From assembly GCA_902774685.1 (NCBI GenBank), contig CACYJH010000001.1:1-64000 (forward strand): a DNA stretch of 64,000 nucleotides. Direction: 5' to 3'. The position numbers were made by a program, and so were the translations under genes. The stretch is from an uncultured Methanobrevibacter sp. GTDB lineage: Archaea; Methanobacteriota; Methanobacteria; Methanobacteriales; Methanobacteriaceae. Positions 46,486 to 55,820 of this stretch are shown here, one piece after another. How positions within the stretch are numbered: the stretch's first letter is position 1; each line of letters begins with the position of its first letter. The notes below the pieces were generated by a model. The model was not told the origin of the DNA. It did not search any database and worked only from the letters and a program-made list of their open reading frames with translations.

Positions 46486-49400
46486 TTACTTTCCAGATTC
46501 AACAATCTTCATCAGTTTTTCGGAACTTTCAACTATGTCCTTTTCTCCAAATGCCCTTGCAATTCTTCTTATTGCATCCAAATTCCTTACATAAGCATCC
46601 AACCATGAGAAAATGTCCCCTGGATATGTTTGAATTTGATATTCCTTAAGCAATGATTTGGAAATGTCAATAGGATCCTTTCCATTCAATCTTTGATTGA
46701 TGATATAATAGGAAATTCCTCTCTGCAGGCATTCACAAAATGGCCTTTCATAGCAGTCACATCTTAAGAAGTCAATTTGAAGCTTCAATAATGCATCCTG
46801 GAATTTCTTGTCAAGCTTTGAAATGGCTTCTCCTGATGATATGATATCCAATGTGGATTCAGAAAATAGCCTTGTAGAGAAATTCATCTTTAAAGCACTT
46901 ATTATCTGCTTATGAACAACAGGAGCTAAATAAGCATTTTCAAATAATTCCAAATCCAGTGCAATTGATTGGACTTTCAGCAAATTATTTGAATTGACTT
47001 CATCCTTAGTCATCTTTTCATGGATATCTGAGAAAATGTTTTCTTTAAATTTAATCTGTTTGACAACTGCAGATCTGTTTTCCTTGTTGGACTTGTTTGA
47101 ATCCTTTGATTTGGACTTATTCTTTTGGTTTTTCTTATTTTTATTATTATCCTTATTACTCTTCTTATTCTGATTATTTTTCTTATTCTTATTCTTATTA
47201 TTTTTATTGTTGGTTCTCTTATTATAAATCACATCAGACTTAACATCTCTTGATTTATACCTTTTGGAAGATTTATAATCAGTTTTCTTATTATCAGATT
47301 TAGAATCCTTAGAGGATTTATAATCCTTAGACTGATTGTTTTGATTGAAGAAATCAGCAATATTATCAATATATTTGCTGGTTTTGGATTCTTTTTTAGT
47401 CTCTTTTTTAATTGGTTTTTCCTCTGAATCCTCTTCAACTATAAACTTGATTCCGGAGTTTTCTGATTCTGCAGGTTTTTCGTTAAATTGGTCTTTAGGT
47501 TTATCTTTAGATTTATCCACTTTAGGTTTATTAGAATTATTAGAATTATTAGAATTATTAGATATAGACTTATTAGAATCATTCTTATTAGAAGATTTTT
47601 TATTATTTTTATTCTTTTTATTATCTTTTTTAGGCTTATTTTTCTTCTTAGAATCCTTATTATCCTCTTTTTTACTCTTTTTAGAACTGTCCTTAACCTG
47701 TTTATTCAAATTATTCTTTATCTTCTTATTCTTCTTTAATATATTCTCATTTTCTTCATCTATCTTTTCAGCCAATAATCTAAGCTCTTTTAAATTGGTC
47801 TTGAAGAATGGCTTTTTATAATACTGACTTAAATAATGGGGATCATTGATTGAATCCTTGATTATTACACCATCATCAACAGATAAGAATGACATTGCAA
47901 CCGCTCTTCCAAACCTTGTTGTGTCAATTGTATCATCTGCATGTATATTGATAGCATCCTTATCCTCAAGTTCATCAAGCGCTGTTGAAATATCCATTGG
48001 AACTGGAATATTTTCATAGAATTCCTCAACTTCCCCTACTTTCCTTAAGGACTTTGATGATATATCAGCAAGTATCTGTTCAAGTGATCCATCCTCTGTA
48101 TAATCCACAAAGATATCCTCAACATCACTTTCGAGAAGGTCCAATGCTACAGCCTCTTCGCTTTGATTGTCAAATTCACTGCCTATTTCTGGAATAAGAT
48201 AAATTACTCCCCTATCATGATAGGTTGGCCTACCTGCCCTTCCTAACATCTGTGAGAATTCATTTGGACTGATCCACTTATTACCCATAAGCAATGATTC
48301 AAAAATTACTTGGGATGCAGGGAAATCCACACCTGCAGCCAATGCTGCTGTAGTGACAACGGCTGCTATCTTACCTTTAGAGAAGTCCTTTTCAATCTTT
48401 TCCTTTTTGAAATATGACAATCCGGCATGGTAAGCAGATGCATTGATTCCTTTTCCAGAGAGGAAATTAGCAATCTTATGAGTTTTTCTTCTTGAATTTG
48501 TAAAAATCAAAGTTTGACCCTTAAATCCTTTTGATGATGTGCTGTAGAACTCCCTTTGCACCAATTTTCTAATTAGGATTCTTCTTTGAACATCTCCTCT
48601 TGCAAAGACTATATGACGTTCAAGGGGAACTGGACGCTCCTTATACTGAACCAATTTCATATTGAAGTCATTAGCCAAATCCTGAGGGTTCTTGATGGTA
48701 GCGGACAATCCTATAATTTGGGTATTTGGGAAGATATGCTCGATTCTTCTAATCAAACCGTTTAGCCTGAGACCCCTATCCTCATCGGATATTGTATGGA
48801 TCTCATCTATCAGGACCAGTCCCAAGTCATTCAATGCAGAGCTTTCTCCAGAACGGATCAAGAAGTCGATTCCCTCATAGGTACCGACAATAATGTCTGC
48901 ATCCTGAATGTTTGAATTAGGTAGTTTAAGTTCTCCCTTTGCCTTGATACGGTTCATACCCACCTTAATTGCCACTTTGAGACCTAAAGGTTCGTATCTC
49001 TTTTTAAAATCTCTATACTTCTGATTTGCAAGTGCAACAAGAGGTGTTAAAAACAGGAACTTTTTGCCGTTCAATGCCTTAGGAACTCCAGCGAGTTCTC
49101 CAACCAAAGTCTTTCCACTTCCTGTAGCAGAAACGACAAGCATATTTTCATCCTTAAGCAATCCTTCACGAATTGCCAGATATTGAACCGGTAGCAAGTA
49201 TTGGTTCTTTTCCCGAATGATTACCTTCTTGAATTCTTCTGGTATCTTAAGCCTTTTCATGGCTATTTTAGGTATTTTGGTATCATGTACCTTCACCCTA
49301 TCGAACAATGTCAAATCAGTATGTGCCAATGGATCGAATCTTGGTGAAAGCATTTCCAAAACATCATCCAAACTGCCTGTCTTGTCCAATATTCTCTTGA

Positions 49401-49857
49401 AGTTCCTGAATACCTTCTTATCATATCCTCTAAGTTGGAGCTCCCTTTTGATAGTGTTTTCTGCACAGGTCTTGCAGATAAGCTGGTCATGATAACGATA
49501 TGAAAAATCAGAGTTTATTATGGTCACTTCCCCTTCAAAACTGCAATGCTGGCAGATATTTGTAAATCTGACCTTTATGTTGTTTTGCTTTAGGAAGGAT
49601 TCCAGTTTATCGTCTTTGTCAGCTAAGAAAACAGCTTGAGAACGCAATAGATTGATTGCCTTTGAAGGAGGATAAAGCTTATCTTCCTTTTCATCCTTAA
49701 TTACAAAACGCTTAATGGAGATGGAAGCCTCTTCCTCATCCTCCTTAAACTTCAATACACCTACAAATTCAGGCTTGCGCTTTGTGTTGAGAGCCCCTTT
49801 AGGACTTCCAATAGGATACATTTCCCAAGACTTTTTCTTTTTGTTTAATACTATCAT
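46486..49857 (-). CDS. archaeal DEAD/DEAH-box helicase with a 230-residue low-complexity insertion
   Basis: A 1123-residue SF2 helicase. An N-terminal domain of about 215 residues has a four-cysteine zinc site (CQHC and CKTC). Helicase motifs follow: motif I SATGSGKT at about residue 243, Walker B LIDEIHT, SATIKN, and in the second half LIFTNSRRK, HAGLS, and QMLGRAGRPTYHDRG. Residues about 700-930 are a Lys/Asn/Ser/Asp-rich stretch without fold; residues 930-1123 return to structured sequence with a cysteine cluster (CDCYERPFCEC). The core resembles the Hel308/Ski2-like archaeal helicases that have a zinc finger. Function is probably in nucleic acid repair or RNA surveillance. The insertion is unusual. 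Confidence 0.85.
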   Translation of the reverse strand: MIVLNKKKKSWEMYPIGSPKGALNTKRKPEFVGVLKFKEDEEEASISIKRFVIKDEKEDKLYPPSKAINLLRSQAVFLADKDDKLESFLKQNNIKVRFTNICQHCSFEGEVTIINSDFSYRYHDQLICKTCAENTIKRELQLRGYDKKVFRNFKRILDKTGSLDDVLEMLSPRFDPLAHTDLTLFDRVKVHDTKIPKIAMKRLKIPEEFKKVIIREKNQYLLPVQYLAIREGLLKDENMLVVSATGSGKTLVGELAGVPKALNGKKFLFLTPLVALANQKYRDFKKRYEPLGLKVAIKVGMNRIKAKGELKLPNSNIQDADIIVGTYEGIDFLIRSGESSALNDLGLVLIDEIHTISDEDRGLRLNGLIRRIEHIFPNTQIIGLSATIKNPQDLANDFNMKLVQYKERPVPLERHIVFARGDVQRRILIRKLVQREFYSTSSKGFKGQTLIFTNSRRKTHKIANFLSGKGINASAYHAGLSYFKKEKIEKDFSKGKIAAVVTTAALAAGVDFPASQVIFESLLMGNKWISPNEFSQMLGRAGRPTYHDRGVIYLIPEIGSEFDNQSEEAVALDLLESDVEDIFVDYTEDGSLEQILADISSKSLRKVGEVEEFYENIPVPMDISTALDELEDKDAINIHADDTIDTTRFGRAVAMSFLSVDDGVIIKDSINDPHYLSQYYKKPFFKTNLKELRLLAEKIDEENENILKKNKKIKNNLNKQVKDSSKKSKKEDNKDSKKKNKPKKDNKKNKNNKKSSNKNDSNKSISNNSNNSNNSNKPKVDKSKDKPKDQFNEKPAESENSGIKFIVEEDSEEKPIKKETKKESKTSKYIDNIADFFNQNNQSKDYKSSKDSKSDNKKTDYKSSKRYKSRDVKSDVIYNKRTNNKNNKNKNKKNNQNKKSNKDNNKNKKNQKNKSKSKDSNKSNKENRSAVVKQIKFKENIFSDIHEKMTKDEVNSNNLLKVQSIALDLELFENAYLAPVVHKQIISALKMNFSTRLFSESTLDIISSGEAISKLDKKFQDALLKLQIDFLRCDCYERPFCECLQRGISYYIINQRLNGKDPIDISKSLLKEYQIQTYPGDIFSWLDAYVRNLDAIRRIARAFGEKDIVESSEKLMKIVESGK
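47067..47757 (-). repeat. low-complexity coding stretch (Lys/Asn/Ser) within the helicase
   Basis: About 230 codons of mostly AAA/AAG/AAT/TCA with tandem TTATTAGAA-type copies near 47526-47563 (read as repeated NNS). It is in frame, with no stop, so it is translated. Confidence 0.8.
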
Positions 49858-50016
49858 TGATAAAATTCCTGATTTTTCTTTAATTTAAGTTCTTATTAGT
49901 TTATAAATATATTTTTAATAGTTTAAAAAGATTAAGACAAAAATAGTGAATGAATTAAAGGAATTGAAAAAATAGTTAAAAATAAGAAATAATTAAAAAT
50001 AAAAAAGAAAAAAGAA

Positions 50017-50817
50017 TTATTTTTGTTTCTTATAATGGAAAATAGACTCTAAAAAGTCATTGGTCTTGAATTTGGAATCATTACTTGAACTTGACATGAT
50101 TATTGCATATCCATCATAATCCCCTTTTTCACAATAGACGATAATAGGATCTCCATCATCCATATCAGTACTATAGACCTGATTTTGAGATGCATTTTCA
50201 AATTCACATTTGAATACGTTAAAAACATACCAATCATCCCCTAAATTCACATAATAGGTTTCATATCCAGTTATAGTGAATCCTTCTGATTCAATGTCAT
50301 ATGAATGATTGGAATCTATCAACTGAGCTTCTCCTTCACCACTAAGATATGTATTCTTATCTATTGATATTTTATAATGGTCATTTGAATCTAGATTTCC
50401 GCTTCCTTCTTGACGATTTCTATCATATAGATAATCATTATTGGAAAGGTTACTTGAGCTTTCCTCTATAATGGAAGTGTCATAATTGTTGGAATTATCG
50501 CCTGTATTTGCATAATATGCAATTACTGAAAACAATAGCAATACAATAAAAAGAACTATGCATATCTTTCCACATGGCAGACTTTCAGAAACAGAACCGC
50601 TTGATGAAGTGTTTGGTGAGTTATCAGCTGTCCTTTTAGAGGAGCTTTCAAATGGATTTGTAGAACTCTTATTGCTGAAATCATCAAAAGGCCCTTTGAA
50701 ATCATCCGTGGAAGTTCCGTCAGCCTTATGCCTAGGTATATATTCATGCCCGCATTCAGGACAATACTTTGCTTCGTCCTTAAGTTCCCTACCACAATTT
50801 GCACAATATTTTGTCAT
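50017..50817 (-). CDS. zinc-ribbon membrane protein of unknown function
   Basis: A 266-residue protein. An N-terminal double CxxC zinc ribbon (CANCGRELK; CPECGHEY, residues about 4-24), a polar linker, one membrane helix (ICIVLFIVLLLFSVIAYYA, about residues 88-106) and an extracellular domain of about 150 residues make up the protein. The start was set at ATG 50817 behind AAAGGGGTTAAA; a frame to 50862 lacks a ribosome binding site. Such zinc-ribbon membrane proteins are frequent in methanogens and carry no assigned role. Confidence 0.7.
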   Translation of the reverse strand: MTKYCANCGRELKDEAKYCPECGHEYIPRHKADGTSTDDFKGPFDDFSNKSSTNPFESSSKRTADNSPNTSSSGSVSESLPCGKICIVLFIVLLLFSVIAYYANTGDNSNNYDTSIIEESSSNLSNNDYLYDRNRQEGSGNLDSNDHYKISIDKNTYLSGEGEAQLIDSNHSYDIESEGFTITGYETYYVNLGDDWYVFNVFKCEFENASQNQVYSTDMDDGDPIIVYCEKGDYDGYAIIMSSSSNDSKFKTNDFLESIFHYKKQK

Positions 50818-50934
50818 TTTAACCCCTTTACAAAAACATTCAACAAAATATAAGACTAACAATAAAAATAGTTTTTAAAAAATATAAGAAATATAAAAAA
50901 ATAAAAGTAAAAAAAAGAGAATAAGTTAAATTAA

Positions 50935-51186
50935 TTATTCTCCTTGTACTTCATCATCTACTTCAATACCCATTTTAGCAGCCATTCTAGCAAGAATGAT
51001 AGTTACAACAACAGCAAGAATGGTTACAATAATTGCGTAAATGAATAATCCGCTAAGAGCGTCTCCAGTACCAACTAAAGTTTCAATTAATTTTTGGATT
51101 GCGTCATTCCATGCTAAACCTGCAACTAAACCGAATGCAGTGGTTACTAAAGTAATAATGGTTTTCATAACAGTTTTTGCTACCAT
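50935..51186 (-). CDS. DUF5654 small membrane protein
   Basis: An 83-residue protein with two hydrophobic helices (TLVTTAFGLVAGLAW; LFIYAIIVTILAVVVTIIL), an acidic tail and an AWNDAIQ motif in the middle that marks the DUF5654 family. ATG follows TAAGGAGATATATT. No function is assigned. Confidence 0.8.
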   Translation of the reverse strand: MVAKTVMKTIITLVTTAFGLVAGLAWNDAIQKLIETLVGTGDALSGLFIYAIIVTILAVVVTIILARMAAKMGIEVDDEVQGE

Positions 51187-51519
51187 AATATATCTCCTTA
51201 AATATTTTTTAAAAATTAACTAAAATTAGTAATTAACTACATTTTATAAAAAATGAATTCACTCATAAAAATTTAGTCAATGATTTACTAATTAATAGTT
51301 ATTATTTACTATGTATTTTATCATATATAAAGTTATTACTCAAATAAACTTTAATTAATACTATAAAATAACTTTCAGTTAATATTAAGTAAAGATTTTG
51401 AAAATAAGTGAAAATTAATAACTCAATATAAAAAATAGAAAGATTAACCTAGATAAATTTTAAAAAAAGATAAAAAAATTAAGTTCTTTCATGAGAACTA
51501 GAAAAAAAGAAATTAAACA
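51187..51519. promoter_or_regulatory. DUF5654 promoter region
   Basis: About 330 AT-rich bases. A CATATATAAAG box on the minus strand (about 51329-51339) precedes the DUF5654 gene. TTTACTA occurs twice (about 51282 and 51308), as possible operator half-sites. No gene is seen. Confidence 0.4.
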
Positions 51520-52224
51520 TTAGTCACTAAGACTAATGCTTTCACTTTCAGACTGATTTCCAGACAAGTATTTCACTTTTGCTCTGGTAAACATCTTCTT
51601 GAACCAATCATACAATACAACTAAAAGCACTGCATTGGTTACACCATGGGTCAAGTCGTAGGAAACACCATTAAGGTATAATGCAATGATTGGAGTGATC
51701 TCCAATGCTGTTCCAGAATAGAAAATAGCTGAAATGTCTGTAATCCAACCATATAAAAATCCCCATAGGAGACCAAAGACTATTCTGAATCCTACATTGT
51801 CGAATCTTGAAGCTAGGAATCCTGCACTGGCTCCCATAAGTCCCCAAGCAAGCATCTGGAACAAGACCCAATATCCCATTCCCATAAAGAGACCTGAGAC
51901 AAATGCAGTTAATGCACCTACGATAAATCCTTCTTCCTTGCCGAATACAACCCCTACCATAATAATTATGAAAGACGCCAAGTTTACAGCAGGAATTGAC
52001 ATTAGAATTATACGCCCAACAGTTGCAAGAGCTGTAAGTACAGCAATCAATACAATTGATTCAACCGGCGGCTTCTTCTGTTCATACATCTTGAATATAG
52101 CATAAAACAATCCCACAAGGAACAATATAAGGAAAATAATCATTGTAATTGAAAATAATTGACTGTTTACAATGCCATTTCCACTTGCGGTCATATTTGA
52201 TAACATTTGATCCATTGCACTCAT
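51520..52224 (-). CDS. ECF transporter substrate-binding (S) component
   Basis: A 234-residue integral membrane protein with about seven helices, including the ALTALATVGR motif found near the start of ECF S components and the GKEEGFIVGALTAFVSGLFMGMG segment. S components bind a vitamin or metal and dock on an EcfT/EcfA module. The ligand cannot be told from sequence. It is the third gene after the ECF T and A genes on the same strand, so it is probably the dedicated partner. Confidence 0.8.
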   Translation of the reverse strand: MSAMDQMLSNMTASGNGIVNSQLFSITMIIFLILFLVGLFYAIFKMYEQKKPPVESIVLIAVLTALATVGRIILMSIPAVNLASFIIIMVGVVFGKEEGFIVGALTAFVSGLFMGMGYWVLFQMLAWGLMGASAGFLASRFDNVGFRIVFGLLWGFLYGWITDISAIFYSGTALEITPIIALYLNGVSYDLTHGVTNAVLLVVLYDWFKKMFTRAKVKYLSGNQSESESISLSD

Positions 52225-52389
52225 TATAACACACTCAATAAATTAAATAAATAATCACCACAAATTCTATTCAAAATTTAAATTTTTAAACCTCATAAAT
52301 TATTATAAATATTATTTTTATAATTTTTTTATTTTTATAATTTTATAAATTTTAAATTTTTATAATGTTTATAATCATTAAAATATTAA

Positions 52390-54228
52390 TTAATCCAAAT
52401 CCCATTTGGACTTCAAATCATCCAATGTAACAATTTCAGGAACATAATCCTTTACCATCCTATTTACAAAGGTGGTGTAGAAATTATTCTCTGCAAATAT
52501 TACCTTAGGATCATCATCTATCTGAATATCCCTATCAAATAGCATCAGACAACGCTTGCAGTTATTTGCAACGAAATCCAAGTCATGGCTTGTCATGAGT
52601 ATTGTAAGCCCATTGTCACGAAGGGAGTTCAAAATCTCAGCAAGCGCCTTGCTTGATATCGGGTCCAATCCCTTTGTAGGCTCATCCAATACCAAAACAT
52701 CAGCGTTTTGAAGCAATGCCTTGACAATTACTATCTTTTGCTGCTCTCCACCACTGCAGTCATAAGGATGCTTGTCAATCAAGTCAGAGATGCCAAAGAA
52801 TTCAATCAATTCCTTGAACTTGAACTTGATGTTGTCAAACTTCAAGCTATTCAATATATCAGATTCAATGAATTCCTCATTTGACAATTTCAATAGCTTT
52901 TCATAGCTTTCCTTGCTAAAATCAACAGCATTTACATTAAGAAGATTTGATTCGATGATTGATTCAAGGAACTCTTCCCTTACATTGTCTTTGGAAAAGT
53001 GAATCATAGGATTCTGATGAACATAAGCTAATCTGACTCCTTTTTTATACTTCACCTTACCTTTGATTGGCTTCAATATTCCTACCAGCAATTGCAGGAA
53101 TGTTGACTTTCCAACACCATTCCCACCAATCAGGCTTACAAAGTCACCATCATTCAAGTCAAAATCTACATTTTTCAATATTAGGTTCTCCTTTTCATAT
53201 GCAAAGTAGATTCCATTCATTCTTATCAATGCATCCTTGTTTCGACTGAATGAAATCTTATCCAAAATACCTGATTTTTCTTCAGAATGGTATTTTTTAC
53301 TGGTGTGATGTAGATTAGTCGAACTTGAATTATCGAAATTATCAGCACCATCACTTATTTTAATTAAATCATCATGGATTGTATTAAGGCAACGTCTTCC
53401 TTCACGAATGCTTAAAGGAGTATTCAATTTAATTAAACTTGGATGCTTGACGGAAAGTGAGTTGTATATTTTGGTTACAACTGGAAGGTAATTTTCAAAT
53501 ATCTCATCATCAATAACTTCACTGCAGATATTATGTGCATTGTCAACAAACTCGATTTTACCCTCCTTAAGGAACACTGCCTTGTCAATGAATGGGAATA
53601 TGCTGTCTGCCTTATGCTCACTCATTATGACAGTTATTGAAAATTCCTCATTCAACCTTCTGACAATTGATAGAAATTCATATGATGCGATAGGGTCAAG
53701 CTGTGACATAGGCTCATCAAGCAGAAGCACTTCCGGCCTTAGAACAAGAAGGGAACAGAGGTTCACCAATTGCTTCTGTCCACCTGAGAGCTCATTCACA
53801 TTCTTATGAAGTATGTCATTGATGCCGAAGAAGGCAACAATCTCACTTATTCTGTTTCTGATTTCCTCTGTAGGAAGTCCTATGTTTTCAAGAGGGAATG
53901 CTATCTCCTGAATTACAGTGTCTGTCACTATCTGGCTGTCTGGATTCTGGAAGAGATATCCTATATCGCATGCAGATGAAAGGTCATCGAGGTCTTGGAT
54001 TCTTGTACCGTTGAACTTGATTTCACCGCTTCTTCTACCTGCAGGCATCAATTCCTTCTTAAGATTTGTGAGCAAAGTTGTCTTACCGCAACCTGATGGT
54101 CCGCACAACAATACAAAATCACCATAATCGATTTCAAGATTGATGCTATCTAATGATTTTGTTTGTGATTCGCTTCCATCTGAATTGAGGTATGAAAAGC
54201 TGAAATCCTTAAATTCGATCAATGCCAT
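52390..54228 (-). CDS. fused ECF ATPase with two ABC domains
   Basis: A 612-residue protein with two EcfA-type ATPase halves. Half 1: Walker A GPSGCGKTTLL near residue 40, signature LSGGQKQLV, Walker B VLLLDEPMSQLDP. Half 2: Walker A GGNGVGKST near residue 363, Q-loop VHQNPMI, signature CSGGEQQKI, and Walker B VLVLDEPTKGLDP. The first and second halves correspond to EcfA and EcfA'. It powers substrate uptake by the adjacent T and S components. A linker of about 60 polar residues joins the halves. Confidence 0.92.
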   Translation of the reverse strand: MALIEFKDFSFSYLNSDGSESQTKSLDSINLEIDYGDFVLLCGPSGCGKTTLLTNLKKELMPAGRRSGEIKFNGTRIQDLDDLSSACDIGYLFQNPDSQIVTDTVIQEIAFPLENIGLPTEEIRNRISEIVAFFGINDILHKNVNELSGGQKQLVNLCSLLVLRPEVLLLDEPMSQLDPIASYEFLSIVRRLNEEFSITVIMSEHKADSIFPFIDKAVFLKEGKIEFVDNAHNICSEVIDDEIFENYLPVVTKIYNSLSVKHPSLIKLNTPLSIREGRRCLNTIHDDLIKISDGADNFDNSSSTNLHHTSKKYHSEEKSGILDKISFSRNKDALIRMNGIYFAYEKENLILKNVDFDLNDGDFVSLIGGNGVGKSTFLQLLVGILKPIKGKVKYKKGVRLAYVHQNPMIHFSKDNVREEFLESIIESNLLNVNAVDFSKESYEKLLKLSNEEFIESDILNSLKFDNIKFKFKELIEFFGISDLIDKHPYDCSGGEQQKIVIVKALLQNADVLVLDEPTKGLDPISSKALAEILNSLRDNGLTILMTSHDLDFVANNCKRCLMLFDRDIQIDDDPKVIFAENNFYTTFVNRMVKDYVPEIVTLDDLKSKWDLD

Positions 54229-54258
54229 GATAATCTCTCCTGATGATAAGCATCATTT

Positions 54259-55257
54259 CTAATTTCTCCATAAGACACGCTCCTTAATTTCCAAGTAGAT
54301 TAAAGGTAATAGGAACACTATAAACGCCAAATAATAAATGTTGAATGGCAAATTGCTGAATGAAAAGTCAATGGATGGGTAAATGTTAATCATTCCAACC
54401 CCTTTCAGCAATCCGACTATTATAATACCTACAGTTATTGCTATAAGCATTATTAATGCATAATCAGCATTTCCAAATTTGTATGAAAGATAACTGGTTC
54501 TTTCTGTTGCATTATATCCTCTTGCCTTCATGGATTTGGCAGTGAACATGGATTCCTCTAAAGACCATGAGACGGTTATTCCCATGATTTTACCAAGTGT
54601 CTTTGCCTCTTTGATGATTGCAGCTATTCTTTTGTTTGATTTGAGCTTGTCTACAAATTTGGAATTGTAGTCAGTGTTTATGTTAGAATTGAATTCATCC
54701 ACATCCAATTTCTTTGAATCAACACTGCCATCTGTTTCGTCACTTTCTTCATCATCAAAGTCTATTCCATTGACCTTAAGGTTGTTTAACTTTTGAACCT
54801 CAATAGCTCTTGAATTGATGAGTGGAATGAATCTTAATGCCATTACAATTATCATGGAAATGATAGGCAACTTCTTAGAAAATATGTAAAGCATTTCCTG
54901 ATAGTTCACAGACCTGTTGTAGGATGAAAACACCAAAATGACAATGAGCAATGCCAAAGACATCAATATTCCATATGCTATGGCCTCATAAGTTATGAAA
55001 AAGTTTGACCAAAGGTATATCTTATGAGCCCCTGTCCTATTAAGCAAAGGATTCAGAATCATAATGAGAATGCTTAATGGGATGAAAAGCTTCATGATGT
55101 TCTTCAGCTCAGAGCTGATTCCTTGAAGGGATATCAAAACCAGTATGAGAACTAAAAATGTAACTACAAAATAAGGATCGCTGAAAATGAATGCAAAGAG
55201 AACCATTATAAAATAATAAAGCAAATAAACTGCTGGATGAATTGATGTAAGTTCCAT
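54259..55257 (-). CDS. ECF transporter transmembrane (T) component
   Basis: A 332-residue EcfT/CbiQ-like protein. Several helices precede a polar insertion (ESDETDGSVDSKKLDVDEFN) between residues about 165 and 205. The coupling helices show SMKARGYNA, the Ala-Arg-Gly motif that contacts the ATPases. It heads the ECF operon on the minus strand. ATG 55257 has AAGGAGAGCTATT before it, and TTTATATAG at about 55353 is the likely TATA box. Confidence 0.9.
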   Translation of the reverse strand: MELTSIHPAVYLLYYFIMVLFAFIFSDPYFVVTFLVLILVLISLQGISSELKNIMKLFIPLSILIMILNPLLNRTGAHKIYLWSNFFITYEAIAYGILMSLALLIVILVFSSYNRSVNYQEMLYIFSKKLPIISMIIVMALRFIPLINSRAIEVQKLNNLKVNGIDFDDEESDETDGSVDSKKLDVDEFNSNINTDYNSKFVDKLKSNKRIAAIIKEAKTLGKIMGITVSWSLEESMFTAKSMKARGYNATERTSYLSYKFGNADYALIMLIAITVGIIIVGLLKGVGMINIYPSIDFSFSNLPFNIYYLAFIVFLLPLIYLEIKERVLWRN

Positions 55258-55820
55258 AATAGCTCTCCTTATCTCTTTTCAATTAAATATTATAAATCTC
55301 AATTTTAATTTTATTTTTTAGTTTATAATTAATTAATTATTTAATTTGTAATCTATATAAAGTTTTCTTTATAAATAATAAAATAAATTTGATTTATAGA
55401 TTGTAAAATAAGTTAAACAATAAAAAAACGAATAAAAATAGAGAAAAGAAAAAATAAGAAAATAAGATATACTTTAGGAATAAATAAAAAGAAAATAATC
55501 CTATTCTATAATCTAGCAAATTTGAATAGGAAATAAATCCTTTTAGACATTAGTCCTAAAGCATCTCCTCAACACAATTTATACTTATAAAATATATTTT
55601 ATAAAATATAAATTATAATTGATTATATTTAATTTGTAAAAGGTTATTAATAAAACTTATTATTTATAAAAAAAGCAATATTGCTAAGAAATCATAATAA
55701 TTTAAAAAAAGTTTAAATAATTAAAAATTAGCAAAAATAAGTAAAAAATAGTAAAAGTAAAAGTAAAATAAGTAAAAAAAGAAGATATTCCAGTTTAAAA
55801 ATAAAACTGGAAAAGATAAA
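55258..55820. other. intergenic region with a candidate small RNA and the ecfT promoter
   Basis: About 560 AT-rich bases between adhesin 2 and the ECF operon, both on the minus strand. The middle holds the hairpin-rich candidate described separately (about 55480-55575). The right-hand part is A/T. Confidence 0.4.
55485..55575 (-). ncRNA. candidate small RNA upstream of the ECF operon
   Basis: On the minus strand, a TATA-like TTTATAAGTATAAAT (about 55583-55597) precedes a stretch with two hairpins: TTTAGgAC/GTCTAAA (55560-55542, one bulge) and CCTATTC (55530-55524) with GAATAGG (55506-55500), the latter followed by a T-rich run. The ecfT TATA is about 140 bases further on, so this looks like a separate short transcript of about 85 bases. 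GAGGAG occurs near its start, and a 14-codon frame lies inside it. A leader or attenuator for the ECF operon is the alternative. Confidence 0.35.

Noticed and set aside
47229-47821. Extra open frames within the helicase insertion on both strands.
   Set aside because: They are by-products of the low-complexity AAA/AAT-rich coding sequence.
55506-55550. 14-codon frame (MSKRIYFLFKFARL) inside the candidate RNA upstream of the ECF operon.
   Set aside because: The nearest GAGGAG is about 14 bases away, too far for normal initiation, and the frame spans a terminator-like hairpin.
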